Origin: Salinibacterium sp. TMP30
GTDB taxonomy: Bacteria; Actinomycetota; Actinomycetes; Actinomycetales; Microbacteriaceae
Reading direction: 5' to 3'
Assembly (NCBI RefSeq): GCF_038397785.1
Contig: NZ_CP151642.1
Location: forward strand, 930,001-994,000
Length of the DNA stretch: 64,000 nt
Below are positions 29,846-38,568 of this stretch, one piece after another (within the stretch, counting starts at the first letter, position 1; each line of letters begins with the position of its first letter). The notes beneath the pieces were generated by a model. That model was not told the origin of the DNA. It saw only the letters and a program-made list of their open reading frames with translations, and did no database searches. Position numbers and translations under genes: made by a program.

Positions 29846-30853
29846 TCAGCGCAGTGTGGTGCCGTCGACTGCGAGCGGTTCGATTGCCGCAAGCTCGTCA
29901 TCCGTGAGCGCTGCACCGTCGAGCGCTGCAAAGTTGTTCTCTAGCTGTGCGACACTGCTGGCACCAACGAGGGCAGACGTGACCTGTGGATGACGCAGCA
30001 CCCAGGTGAGCGCAAGCTGCGCGAGGCTCTGCCCGCGGTTCTGCGCAATCTCGTTGAGGGCACGCACCCGCTGGAGGTAGATGTCGCCGAGTGGGCCAGG
30101 CTGTAGCCAGCGGCCCTCAGCAGCACGTGAACCGTCAGGGATGCTGCCATCCATGTAGCGGTCTGTCAGTAGGCCCTGAGCGAGCGGAGAAAATACGATG
30201 CTTCCCGCGCCGACCTGATCGAGCACGGGGAACAGTGCGTCTTCGATGTGACGATCGAACATGTTGTAGCGGGGCTGGTGAATCGTCAACGGGATGCCGT
30301 ATTCAGCGAGTGCTTCGGCGGCGGCAACAGTCTGCTCAGGGTTGTAGTTAGAAACACCAACGTAAAGTGCGCGGCCGGAGTTCACTGCAGTCGCCAGTGC
30401 TCCCATCGTCTCTTCGATTGGCGTTTCAGGATCAGGACGGTGGTGGTAGAAAATGTCGACGTAGTCGAGACCCATGCGGTCGAGGCTCGCGTCCAACGAC
30501 GACAGCAGATATTTGCGCGAACCCCAGTCTTGATACGGGCCAGCACCCATCTCGTAGCCGGCCTTGGTTGAGACGATGAGCTCGTCGCGGTATGGCACAA
30601 AATCGTCGGCAAAAACTAGCCCAAAGTTACGCTCTGCGGCACCAATCTCAGGGCCATAATTGTTGGCGAGGTCGAAGTGCGTGATGCCGAGATCGAAGGC
30701 ACGGCGCAGAATGGCGCGCTGGGTTGCAAGCGGCCGGTCGGAACCGAAGTTATTCCACAGGCCCAAAGAAATGGCGGGAAGTTTTAGTCCACTGCGACCT
30801 ACACGGTGGTATTCGGTGGTGTCATATCTATTGGATGCGACGTCATAAGGCAT
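29846..30853 (-). CDS. Aldo/keto reductase (YghZ/Kv-beta type)
   Basis: 335-aa NADPH-dependent aldo/keto reductase. Catalytic residues appear in HFDLANNYGP (Asp, Tyr), STKAGYEMG (Lys) and YVDIFYHHRPD (His). The C-terminal LVGASSVAQLENNFAAL is the NADP-binding motif. The family includes methylglyoxal and L-glyceraldehyde-3-phosphate reductases. Start at 30853 chosen from the -10 element; an extra 13 codons upstream look non-homologous. Confidence 0.92.
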   Translation of the reverse strand: MPYDVASNRYDTTEYHRVGRSGLKLPAISLGLWNNFGSDRPLATQRAILRRAFDLGITHFDLANNYGPEIGAAERNFGLVFADDFVPYRDELIVSTKAGYEMGAGPYQDWGSRKYLLSSLDASLDRMGLDYVDIFYHHRPDPETPIEETMGALATAVNSGRALYVGVSNYNPEQTVAAAEALAEYGIPLTIHQPRYNMFDRHIEDALFPVLDQVGAGSIVFSPLAQGLLTDRYMDGSIPDGSRAAEGRWLQPGPLGDIYLQRVRALNEIAQNRGQSLAQLALTWVLRHPQVTSALVGASSVAQLENNFAALDGAALTDDELAAIEPLAVDGTTLR

Positions 30854-30859
30854 TCGCAC

Positions 30860-30865
30860 AGCATA
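30860..30865 (-). promoter_or_regulatory. -10 element of aldo/keto reductase (leaderless)
   Basis: TATGCT on the minus strand, 6 nt before ATG 30853. Confidence 0.5.
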
Positions 30866-30931
30866 TGTCCAGCGACTGAGGGAACACCACACAAGGGGTG
30901 TGTGTTGTATGAGTCATTCGGCCCAAGAAAG

Positions 30932-30937
30932 TAGGCT
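30932..30937 (+). promoter_or_regulatory. -10 element of msrA (leaderless)
   Basis: TAGGCT ends 6 nt before ATG 30944. Confidence 0.55.
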
Positions 30938-30943
30938 CAACTT

Positions 30944-31465
30944 ATGCACACATTTCATCTCGCAGGCGGCTGTTTCTGGTGCCTCGATGCGGTTTATCGC
31001 ACCCTCAACGGAGTCACAGATGTTGTCTCCGGTTACACGGGTGGCCACGTTCCTAACCCCAGCTATGAGCTGGTCTGCACGGAGACCACCGGCCACGCAG
31101 AATCTGTCGCGGTGACCTTCGACCCGGAGGTCATTCCCGACGAAGTCATTCTCGACGTTTACTTCACACTTCACGACCCGCGTCAGCTCAACCGGCAGGG
31201 CAACGACATCGGCTCGTCGTATCGTTCGGCGATGTTCTACGACGGTGAGGAGCAAAAGACACTCTTCGAAGCCGCTCGTGATCGGGCATCCGAATATTGG
31301 GATGGTGGCATTGTCACTACCATCGAGCGCCTTGAGAACTACTACAACGCTGAGGACTACCACCAGGACTTCTTCGCCAAGAACCCCGGTCAGGGCTACT
31401 GCATGGCCGTAGCACTGCCCAAGGTCAACAAGATCCGTTCATCGTTCTCCAGCTACATTCGCTAA
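30944..31465 (+). CDS. msrA: Peptide methionine-S-sulfoxide reductase MsrA
   Basis: 173-aa repair enzyme that reduces methionine S-sulfoxide. The catalytic cysteine lies in GGCFWCLDAVY, with the conserved GYTGGHVPNPSYELVCTETTGHAE and LHDPRQLNRQGNDIGSSYRS. The resolving cysteine is probably in GQGYC. Divergent from the aldo/keto reductase, giving a small oxidative-damage neighbourhood. Confidence 0.96.
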   Translation: MHTFHLAGGCFWCLDAVYRTLNGVTDVVSGYTGGHVPNPSYELVCTETTGHAESVAVTFDPEVIPDEVILDVYFTLHDPRQLNRQGNDIGSSYRSAMFYDGEEQKTLFEAARDRASEYWDGGIVTTIERLENYYNAEDYHQDFFAKNPGQGYCMAVALPKVNKIRSSFSSYIR

Positions 31466-31473
31466 TTCATCGA

Positions 31474-31525
31474 CGTACGCCGTCTAGCCACGAAAGTCTT
31501 TATCTTCTGAGCTAGGCGGCGTACG
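31474..31525 (+). terminator. Long inverted repeat after msrA
   Basis: CGTACGCCGTCTAGC (31474-31488) pairs with GCTAGGCGGCGTACG (31511-31525), 14 of 15 positions matching, with a 22-nt loop. It begins 8 bp after the msrA stop; no T-run, so it could be a terminator or a structured leader of the next gene. Confidence 0.4.
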
Positions 31526-31577
31526 GTCATAAGCGAACGACGCTGGTGTCGCTTCACTAATCGAAGGAGGTTCGGAA

Positions 31578-31790
31578 ATGACTGATCACACTCTGACCGG
31601 ACAAACCTGGGTCGCATTCACTCAGGCTGGAGCAGTTGGCTCGGTACACCGGGTGACAGACGGGTTCACCTTCAAGTTATTGAAAGACGAAGATTATCGA
31701 GGCGTGTATCCGACATTGGATGCCGCAAAGTCTGCACTGCACGCGAGCCTGCTGCCGGGCACTGATTGGCCGGCGTTCCGCGAGCACTAG
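31578..31790 (+). CDS. Small hypothetical protein (70 aa)
   Basis: Starts MTDHTLTGQTWVAFTQAGAVG; resembles no family I know. A strong AAGGAGG ribosome site lies 8-9 nt before ATG 31578, so it is very likely translated. No membrane segment; aromatic-rich C-terminus. Confidence 0.75.
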   Translation: MTDHTLTGQTWVAFTQAGAVGSVHRVTDGFTFKLLKDEDYRGVYPTLDAAKSALHASLLPGTDWPAFREH

Positions 31791-31914
31791 GTCGCATTAG
31801 CAGTTAGCGCGCGGCTACTGCTCCTGAGTTATGTCTTGGTGGGTGCTGGATCCACAGATGGTTGTGCCCACCCCGAGACCCGGTGGCGATGTCGAACACT
31901 GGTGAGTGACGGAT

Positions 31915-31934
31915 GCCGGGTCGGCTTCCCGGCA
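31915..31934. repeat. Short inverted repeat upstream of ssb
   Basis: TGCCGGG and CCCGGCA around a 6-7 nt loop in the 217-bp spacer between the 70-aa gene and ssb. Possible leader structure; otherwise nothing recognisable in this spacer. Confidence 0.3.
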
Positions 31935-32007
31935 CGAGTGTCGGCCCGCATCTGTCTCCACTCACAGTCGCGCAGCGCGCTGTAGCGACGCAGACAAAGG
32001 AGCAGAC

Positions 32008-32529
32008 ATGACTGACAGCATCACCGTTTCCGGGCTCGTCGCCACGACACCTCGCCACATCGTCACGGGCGAAGGCTTGCCCATAACTTCTTTTCGGCTT
32101 GCGTCAACACAGCGCCGTTTTGATCGTGGAAGTCAGCGGTGGATCGATGGTGACACCAACTGGTACACCATCACCGCATTCAGGCAGCTGGCCGTCAACA
32201 GCGCTACATCGGTAGGCAAAGGTGACCGCGTGGTTCTCAACGGACGACTGCGCATCCGCGAGTGGGAGAATGCCGACCGCAGCGGCACCAACGTCGAGAT
32301 CGAGGCTGACTCGCTCGGTCATGACCTCATGTGGGGCACCGCGCAGTTCTCGCGAACGATCACCAACAGCGCCAGCGCCAGCGCAACTCAGCTCGAGAGC
32401 CGTGGCCATGCAACTCGCGACGAATTTGAGTCGCCAGCGGATTCGCAAGACGAGGAAGAGTCGGAGCACTCAACCGCAGACTCGGAGGAATCCACAGACA
32501 ATGATCTAGAGCCGGTCACTCCCTTCTGA
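32008..32529 (+). CDS. ssb: Single-stranded DNA-binding protein
   Basis: 173-aa OB-fold protein beginning MTDSITVSGLVATTPRH, with NWYTITAFRQLAVNSATSVGKGDRVVLNGRLRI as the DNA-binding core. An acidic disordered tail ends in EPVTPF, a variant of the DDxPF interaction tip. No rpsF or rpsR is adjacent, so this is a solitary, non-operonic SSB. ATG 32008 has AAAGGAG upstream; the longer frame from 31906 is not convincing. Confidence 0.88.
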   Translation: MTDSITVSGLVATTPRHIVTGEGLPITSFRLASTQRRFDRGSQRWIDGDTNWYTITAFRQLAVNSATSVGKGDRVVLNGRLRIREWENADRSGTNVEIEADSLGHDLMWGTAQFSRTITNSASASATQLESRGHATRDEFESPADSQDEEESEHSTADSEESTDNDLEPVTPF

Positions 32530-32599
32530 GCGGATCGTACGCGCAGTCAATCTAGACTTGACGCGGCCCTGAGCACTCATGGTCGGCGAAAGGATTGCA

Positions 32600-33085
32600 A
32601 TGCGCGTACGACCAACTCACCGAACCGGCGGAGCGATCGCACTCACACTTGCCGCTGCAGTGGTGCTCAGCGGATGCGTGGCCTCAACACCAGAAACCGC
32701 CGTGACGCCCACCACCGAAGCGGCGAGCACACCTTCGCCCGAAGCCACCCCCACCGGACCAATCCTTCGCCCGGGTGAAGCAGCTGCCGCAAACCGACAG
32801 TTCTTTGACTTGATCAACACCAAGTATCACGACGCAAACGGCCAGGGAGCTGGTCGAAGTATTGTCGACAACCTCGTCGCGAACGGCTTCAGCAAGCAAG
32901 ATATGGAAGTCACCCCAGACAGCACCGCAATCGGGCTTGCCGCAGACTCCATCGTTGTCTCAGTGAGAATCAAAGGTGAGTGCCTGCTCGGCCAGTTCAC
33001 TCCAGACAATTACGTGTCATCCATTGAGCCACTTCTTGGCACCGGAGGGTGCCTCGTCGGAAAGACCCGAACAATCGACTGGTAG
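32600..33085 (+). CDS. Putative lipoprotein (DUF6993-like)
   Basis: 161-aa secreted lipoprotein with signal IALTLAAAVVLSGCVAS (lipobox LSGC), a Pro/Thr-rich linker and a compact C-terminal domain with two cysteines (KGECLLGQF and GTGGCLVGK) likely to form a disulfide. It resembles an actinobacterial lipoprotein family of unknown function. ATG 32600 is preceded by GAAAGG. Confidence 0.75.
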   Translation: MRVRPTHRTGGAIALTLAAAVVLSGCVASTPETAVTPTTEAASTPSPEATPTGPILRPGEAAAANRQFFDLINTKYHDANGQGAGRSIVDNLVANGFSKQDMEVTPDSTAIGLAADSIVVSVRIKGECLLGQFTPDNYVSSIEPLLGTGGCLVGKTRTIDW

Positions 33086-33120
33086 TGCCCAAACGGATTC
33101 GACTGCACCCGAACGCTCCG

Positions 33121-33126
33121 TAGAAT
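33121..33126 (+). promoter_or_regulatory. -10 element of ettA (leaderless)
   Basis: TAGAAT ends 6 nt before ATG 33133. Confidence 0.6.
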
Positions 33127-33132
33127 GGTTGC

Positions 33133-34815
33133 ATGGCCGAATTTATTTATTCCATGGTGCGCGCGCGAAAAGCGGTCGGTGACAAGCTCATCCTTGACGA
33201 CGTCACAATGTCGTTCTACCCCGGAGCAAAGATCGGAGTGGTCGGCCCCAACGGTGCCGGTAAGTCCACAATCCTCAAGATCATGGCAGGGCTCGACACC
33301 CCGAGCAATGGTGAAGCTCGACTCAGCCCCGGCTACAGCGTCGGAATCCTCATGCAGGAACCTGAGTTAGACGAAACCAAAACGGTCCTCGAAAACGTTC
33401 AAGAGGGCGTTGGCCCGATCAAAGCGAAGGTCGACCGGCATGCCGCCATTGGGCTCGAAATGGCCGAGCCAGACGCCGACTTCGACGCACTCATGGCAGA
33501 AATGGGATCGCTGCAAGAAGATATCGATGCTGCAGACGCGTGGGACCTCGACTCTCAACTTGAGCAAGCAATGGATGCCCTCCGCACGCCGCCAGGAGAC
33601 TGGCCCGTCGACAAGCTCTCTGGTGGAGAGAAGCGCCGTGTAGCCCTTACCAAGCTCCTCCTTCAGAAGCCTGACCTGCTGCTACTCGATGAGCCTACTA
33701 ACCACCTCGACGCCGAGAGTGTTCTTTGGCTCGAGCAGCACCTCTCCAAGTACCCGGGCGCCGTACTGGCCGTAACTCACGATAGGTACTTTCTCGATCA
33801 CGTCGCCGAATGGATCGCAGAAGTCGACCGCGGCCACCTCTACCCCTACGAGGGCAACTACTCCACCTATCTCGAGAAGAAGCAAGAACGGCTCCAGGTG
33901 CAGGGCAAGAAAGACGCCAAGCTTGCGAAGCGTCTCTCCAGCGAACTCGAATGGGTGCGCTCCAACTCCAAGGGTCGACAGACAAAGTCGAAAGCACGAC
34001 TCGCGCGTTACGAAGAGATGGCGAACGAAGCAGAGAAGACGAGAAAGCTGGACTTCGAAGAGATCGTCATTCCCATGGGCCCGCGACTCGGATCCCAGGT
34101 CATCGACGCCAAGAAGCTCAAGAAGGGCTTTGGCGATCGAGTACTTATTGACGGACTCAGCTTCACCCTTCCCCGTAACGGAATCGTCGGAGTCATCGGC
34201 CCGAACGGTGTCGGAAAGACCACACTGTTCAAGACCATCGTTGGCCTGGAACCGCTCGACGAAGGAACGCTCAAAATAGGCGACACCGTCGATATCTCCT
34301 ACGTCGATCAGGGTCGTGGTGGCATCGACCCCAACAAGACTTTGTGGGAAGTTGTTTCAGATGGTCAGGATTACATTCAAGTCGGAAAGACTGAAATCCC
34401 GTCTCGAGGCTACGTATCGCAGTTTGGTTTCAAGGGCCCCGACCAGCAAAAGAAGGCTGGCATTCTTTCCGGTGGTGAACGCAACCGACTGAACCTTGCG
34501 CTTACGCTCAAGCAGGGCGGAAACCTCCTCCTGCTTGACGAACCGACAAACGACCTCGATGTCGAAACTCTCGGCAGCCTCGAGAACGCGCTTCTTGAGT
34601 ACCCCGGCTGTGCTGTGGTGATCACTCACGACAGGTGGTTCCTCGACCGCATCGCGACCCACATCCTCGCCTACGAAGGAACCGACGAAAACCCGGGAGA
34701 CTGGCACTGGTTCGAAGGAAACTTCGACGCTTACGAAGAGAACAAGATCGAACGACTCGGGGCCGACGCCGCCAAGCCGCATCGCAGCGCTTACCGCAAG
34801 CTCACCCGCGACTAG
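33133..34815 (+). CDS. ettA: Energy-dependent translational throttle ATPase EttA
   Basis: 560-aa soluble ABC-F protein that binds the ribosomal E site and gates the first elongation step according to energy state. Two ATPase domains carry Walker A GPNGAGKST and GPNGVGKTT and signatures LSGGEKRR and LSGGERNR, with an ABC-F linker rich in Lys/Glu between them (YLEKKQERLQVQGKKDAKLAK). The match to EttA over other ABC-F types is good in length and motifs. Confidence 0.94.
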   Translation: MAEFIYSMVRARKAVGDKLILDDVTMSFYPGAKIGVVGPNGAGKSTILKIMAGLDTPSNGEARLSPGYSVGILMQEPELDETKTVLENVQEGVGPIKAKVDRHAAIGLEMAEPDADFDALMAEMGSLQEDIDAADAWDLDSQLEQAMDALRTPPGDWPVDKLSGGEKRRVALTKLLLQKPDLLLLDEPTNHLDAESVLWLEQHLSKYPGAVLAVTHDRYFLDHVAEWIAEVDRGHLYPYEGNYSTYLEKKQERLQVQGKKDAKLAKRLSSELEWVRSNSKGRQTKSKARLARYEEMANEAEKTRKLDFEEIVIPMGPRLGSQVIDAKKLKKGFGDRVLIDGLSFTLPRNGIVGVIGPNGVGKTTLFKTIVGLEPLDEGTLKIGDTVDISYVDQGRGGIDPNKTLWEVVSDGQDYIQVGKTEIPSRGYVSQFGFKGPDQQKKAGILSGGERNRLNLALTLKQGGNLLLLDEPTNDLDVETLGSLENALLEYPGCAVVITHDRWFLDRIATHILAYEGTDENPGDWHWFEGNFDAYEENKIERLGADAAKPHRSAYRKLTRD

Positions 34816-34817
34816 GT

Positions 34818-35285
34818 ATGAGGCTTCACGTACCGCTCCCGCTGCGCTGGTCAGATGTTGACGCATACCAACACGTTAACAATGCCGAAGTGTTTCGTCT
34901 GCTCGAAGAGGCGCGCATCCACGCATTCTGGCCAGCCGCGGGAACGGATGCACCCCTCACCGCAGTTCTCGATGGTCGCCCCGGTGGTGCAACGATGACG
35001 CTCATTGCGCGCCAAGAGATCGAATATCTGCTCCCGATCCCGTACCTGCGTGAACCCATCGACATTGAACTGTGGATCGGACGCGTCGGGGGAGCGAGCC
35101 TTGAAGTGTGTTATGAGATTCATACCCCAGTGGGCTGTGAACCCCGGCAACTCTACGTTCGTGCCTCAACAACGCTTGTGCTCGTGGATAGCACAACATC
35201 GAGACCACAACGCATCAGTGACGAACAGCGCGAAGTATTCTCGCGCTACGCCGAGGAGCCGTTGCAATTCGCTAAGCGACGCTAG
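34818..35285 (+). CDS. Acyl-CoA thioesterase (4HBT hotdog fold)
   Basis: 155-aa hotdog protein. RWSDVDAYQHVNNAEVFRLLEEARI contains the catalytic Asp and HVNN motif of 4-hydroxybenzoyl-CoA-type thioesterases. It starts 2 bp after the ettA stop, so it is likely co-transcribed. It meets the glycerate kinase gene convergently with a 4-bp overlap. Confidence 0.9.
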   Translation: MRLHVPLPLRWSDVDAYQHVNNAEVFRLLEEARIHAFWPAAGTDAPLTAVLDGRPGGATMTLIARQEIEYLLPIPYLREPIDIELWIGRVGGASLEVCYEIHTPVGCEPRQLYVRASTTLVLVDSTTSRPQRISDEQREVFSRYAEEPLQFAKRR

Positions 35286-36466
35286 AGCACCTCGTTAAGG
35301 TCGAGCCACTCGGAAACCGCGTGTGCGCCGCGAGCCTCGAGAAGCTCGGCCGCGTACTTAACGAGCTCCTTGCGGTTCTCGATTCCCGAACCCAAAGGCA
35401 AGGCAAGGTCAATGCCAGCGGCCGAACACTCCTCGGGAGTGAGATGGATTACGGCAGCAACAACGGCGAGCCACGTCTCGCTGCCTTTAGCTCCGCGCAA
35501 GTAGTCGACAACTTTTCCCGCAAGGGACTGCTGATCCAGACGGCCCTCACCCGTGAGGATCACATCCGCGCGCGCGATCATCTCGCTCAACCCGATCGCA
35601 TCAGCGACCACTTGAGCGCCTGGCACTAGCTCCGCGCCGAACAGGGCGACTAGTCCCGCAGCGATTCCGCCCGCAGCGCCCATTCCCGGCAGCGCAGCAA
35701 TGCCCGCCGCAGAAAAGCCGCGATCGGACGCAAGTGTGGTCTCCGCCAGCACCTCCGAAAGGCGGGTTAGCCCGGCATCCAACACCGCAATATCGGATGC
35801 CGATGCACCCTTCTGTGGCCCAAATACGTGGGCTGCGCCATCAGTTCCGGTCAGCGGGTTGGTCACATCAACGGCGACGCGCCATTTCGTCTCCAGTGCG
35901 CCAACAATCAGTGCGCTGAGGTCAATCGTTGCGAGGGACGTGAGCTCTCCGCCGCCCGGCGCCAGTTCACCACCGTCGGAGTCGAGAAATTGCACGCCGA
36001 GAGCACGCAGGAGCCCTGTTCCACCGTCGGTACTCGCTGAGCCGCCAAGAAAGAGGGTTATCTCGCGAGCACCGCGCTCGATTACGCTAGCCGCAACGAC
36101 CCCGACACCGTAGCTGTCTGCTCGTAACGGCTGCAGCGGAACATCGGAAACGTGGGGGAGTCCGTTTGCTTGGGCAGCCTCGATGACCGCCCGTTGGCCT
36201 TCGAGATCGAAGCCGTAATGGGCGTCGCGCTTACGCCCCAGTGCGTCGATCGTCGCCATTGACAACGCAGGCTGCAACCACGCGGCAAGCACTGCTTCGA
36301 GAGAACCCTCGCCGCCGTCTGCCATGGGGAATGTCAGCACAGTGGCGGTGTCGGGTAGCACTTCTCGGGCACCACGCTCAAGGGCGGCAGCGGCATCCGC
36401 AGCGCTGAGGCTGCCCTTGTAGGAATCGGGGGCGATCACGATCATGGGGCTGTGGATGTCTGGCAT
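35282..36466 (-). CDS. Glycerate kinase
   Basis: 394-aa kinase of the GarK/GlxK family, which phosphorylates glycerate to 2-phosphoglycerate in glyoxylate metabolism. VIAPDSYKGSLSAADAA, FPMADGGEGSLEAVL, FLGGSASTDGGTGLLRALG and ILTGEGRLDQQSLAGK are family hallmarks. Start 36466 has a -10 element 6 nt upstream; ATG at 36445 is an alternative. Confidence 0.93.
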   Translation of the reverse strand: MPDIHSPMIVIAPDSYKGSLSAADAAAALERGAREVLPDTATVLTFPMADGGEGSLEAVLAAWLQPALSMATIDALGRKRDAHYGFDLEGQRAVIEAAQANGLPHVSDVPLQPLRADSYGVGVVAASVIERGAREITLFLGGSASTDGGTGLLRALGVQFLDSDGGELAPGGGELTSLATIDLSALIVGALETKWRVAVDVTNPLTGTDGAAHVFGPQKGASASDIAVLDAGLTRLSEVLAETTLASDRGFSAAGIAALPGMGAAGGIAAGLVALFGAELVPGAQVVADAIGLSEMIARADVILTGEGRLDQQSLAGKVVDYLRGAKGSETWLAVVAAVIHLTPEECSAAGIDLALPLGSGIENRKELVKYAAELLEARGAHAVSEWLDLNEVL

Positions 36467-36472
36467 GTTTCG

Positions 36473-36478
36473 ACCCTA
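36473..36478 (-). promoter_or_regulatory. -10 element of glycerate kinase (leaderless)
   Basis: TAGGGT on the minus strand, 6 nt before ATG 36466. Confidence 0.5.
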
Positions 36479-36526
36479 GCGCGAGCGAGACTCCTACTCG
36501 GCCCGCCAGTAGAACCAGCGGGCAGG

Positions 36527-36558
36527 AAAAAAGGGGCCGCCCGAAGGCGACCCCTTTT
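36527..36558 (-). terminator. Terminator of the glycine betaine transporter operon
   Basis: AAAAGGGG-C-CGCC and GGCG-A-CCCCTTTT pair across a CGAA loop. The arms give T-runs on both strands, so it may work both ways. It lies 42 bp after the substrate-binding gene. Confidence 0.85.
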
Positions 36559-36599
36559 CGTAGATTACGGTGCTACTAACACCGCGGTTTCACACAGTA

Positions 36600-37496
36600 T
36601 TAGCTGGTGAGACCGTCTACGTAGTCCTGGTTCGCTGCCATCCAGTCGGCAACGATGGGCTCGTAGTCGGTTCCCTCGTACTCGTTGTACATGACGTTTT
36701 CGAGCGAGTAGAGCAGCTCGGAGTCCATCTTGAAGTCAGAGATCCAGTTCGTGATTTCTGGCATGTCGTCGCTCAGGGTGTCGCGTGCGAAGGAGTGAAT
36801 TCCCTCTGCGTCTCCGAGAGTTCCCTCGGGGTCAGCAAGGTCCTTGATGGGGAATGCATCATAGGCCCAGTGCGGACGCCAGAGTGTTACCGCAATGTTC
36901 TCGCCGTTGTCGAGTGCTGCCTGAAGTTCAGCAAGCATCGCGGGGGTCGACGAGGTCAGGAGCTCCATGCCGTCAAGACCATAGGTAGGCATGGTCTTGG
37001 TCATGACCGCTTCGGTGAGACCAGCGCCCGGCTCGATACCGACGATGCGGTTGCCGAACGTGTCAGCGTTAGCCGCGAGCTCTTCGAGCGAGTCGATGGG
37101 AGCATCTTCGTTCACAGCGACGGTGAGGCCAGCCTCGGTGTTCCATGCGCCGAGATCCTCGATCGTGGCGCCGTACTCTTCCATGAGACTTGCGTGAGTG
37201 ACAGGAAGCCATCCGTCAAGCGCGAGGTCATAGTCACCGGTGCTGAGTCCCGAGAAGATCGGGGTAACGTCAGCGTATTCCAGCTCGACGTTGTAGCCCT
37301 TATCTTCAAGGATTGCCTTCCAAAGGAACGAAACTGCTTCGCCCTCGGGCCATCCGTTGAATACGGCGATGGTGAGGTCCTTGTTCTCAGTAGCACCGTC
37401 ACCTGCCGCCGTGTCGTCTCCGCCTGCGGCGCAAGCCGACAGACCGAGGAGCGTTGCAGCTCCGATTGCGAATGCAGCGCGTGTCTGCTTCTTCAT
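36600..37496 (-). CDS. Glycine betaine/proline ABC transporter binding protein
   Basis: 298-aa OpuAC-type substrate-binding lipoprotein. Signal MKKQTRAAFAIGAATLLGLSAC has lipobox LSAC. The mature part shows NGWPEGEAVSFLWKAILEDKGY, DLALDGWLP and VTLWRPHWAYDAFPIKDL, where Trp residues form the betaine box. The ATG at 37496 has AAAGGA upstream; a longer frame from 37667 overlaps the spacer and is rejected. Last gene of a three-gene minus-strand operon. Confidence 0.93.
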   Translation of the reverse strand: MKKQTRAAFAIGAATLLGLSACAAGGDDTAAGDGATENKDLTIAVFNGWPEGEAVSFLWKAILEDKGYNVELEYADVTPIFSGLSTGDYDLALDGWLPVTHASLMEEYGATIEDLGAWNTEAGLTVAVNEDAPIDSLEELAANADTFGNRIVGIEPGAGLTEAVMTKTMPTYGLDGMELLTSSTPAMLAELQAALDNGENIAVTLWRPHWAYDAFPIKDLADPEGTLGDAEGIHSFARDTLSDDMPEITNWISDFKMDSELLYSLENVMYNEYEGTDYEPIVADWMAANQDYVDGLTS

Positions 37497-37599
37497 TGTG
37501 TCGTCCTTTTCTGTCAACGCTGAAGCGTCGACGGTGTTGACGTCGGTGCACACAGGATTTTCTGCATGCGGGAAACGAGCGCGGGTGAGCGCCCGAAAA

Positions 37600-38568
37600 T
37601 TAGCGAACTGGGGGAGTAAGTTCGGCTGGTTCGTTACGTGCAGCCGAAGTGGTTGCATCCGTGTCATCAGCCTCTACCGATTCACCTTCTGCGGATCGGC
37701 CGCGGAAGGTGAACGACTCCATGATGAAGCGGAAGTATCCCTTGCCGGTGCCGAAGGATGCCGTGAGCCGGTCAAGGAAGATCGCTAACAGCACGACCGA
37801 GAGGCCAGCTTCGAACCCGAGCGAGACATCCGCCCGGCTGAGGCTCTGGATAACTGGCTTTCCGAGACCACCAGCGCCCACCATCGAGGCAATAACGACC
37901 ATCGAGAGCGAGAGCATGATCACCTGGTTGATGCCAGCCATGATCGAGGGGAGAGCCAACGGGAGCTGAATCTGTCGCAAGATGCGGCTCGGTGAGGAGC
38001 CGAAGGCCTGGCCAGCTTCAACAACTTCTTTGTCGACGCCACGAATACCGAGCTCGGTGAGTCGCACGCCGGGTGCAAGTGCGAAGAGCACGGTTGCAAC
38101 AATTCCGGGCACATCTCCAATACGGAAGAGGATCAGTGCAGGAATCAGGTAGACGAATGCGGGCATCGTCTGCAAGAAGTCGAGAATTGGCTTCACGATC
38201 GTGGAAACCGTGTGATACTTCGCGGCAAGAATTCCAAGCGGAACACTGATCACCACCGCGATTGCTGCTGCTACCAGCACCAGCGCAAGGGTATCCATCG
38301 CGTTATCCCACTGATCCAAGCTGAGGATCAGGAGGAAACTGACCGTGGTTCCGAGCGAGAACACCCATCCACGGGCAATAAATGCGACCACAGCGAAGAT
38401 GATGAGCATCACCCAAAATGGCGGTGACGTGAACACGAGGTTCATTCCGTCGGCGACCGACGCGATGATGAACTTGATGACGTCAAAGAAGACACCGAAA
38501 GTTACGGTGATGTAATCGATGCCGTTTTCGACCCATCGGCCGAGGGGAAGTCTGAAGAAATCGTTCAT
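37600..38568 (-). CDS. Glycine betaine/proline ABC transporter permease
   Basis: 322-aa ProW/OpuAB-type permease with about six helices. FLQTMPAFVYLIPALILFRIGDVPGIVATVLFALAP and the coupling loop QAFGSSPSRILRQIQLPLALPSIMAG are diagnostic. ATGA overlap with the ATPase gene. Imports the osmoprotectant together with its neighbours. Confidence 0.94.
   Translation of the reverse strand: MNDFFRLPLGRWVENGIDYITVTFGVFFDVIKFIIASVADGMNLVFTSPPFWVMLIIFAVVAFIARGWVFSLGTTVSFLLILSLDQWDNAMDTLALVLVAAAIAVVISVPLGILAAKYHTVSTIVKPILDFLQTMPAFVYLIPALILFRIGDVPGIVATVLFALAPGVRLTELGIRGVDKEVVEAGQAFGSSPSRILRQIQLPLALPSIMAGINQVIMLSLSMVVIASMVGAGGLGKPVIQSLSRADVSLGFEAGLSVVLLAIFLDRLTASFGTGKGYFRFIMESFTFRGRSAEGESVEADDTDATTSAARNEPAELTPPVR

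Noticed and set aside
34635-34817. Upstream extension of the 4HBT thioesterase frame
   Set aside because: Lies within ettA in another frame and is Arg/Pro-rich; the hotdog domain starts at ATG 34818.
36570-37523. 317-aa open frame antisense to the glycine betaine binding protein
   Set aside because: Mirrors the strong minus-strand gene, whose lipobox and family motifs are clear; the plus-strand translation shows no recognisable domain.
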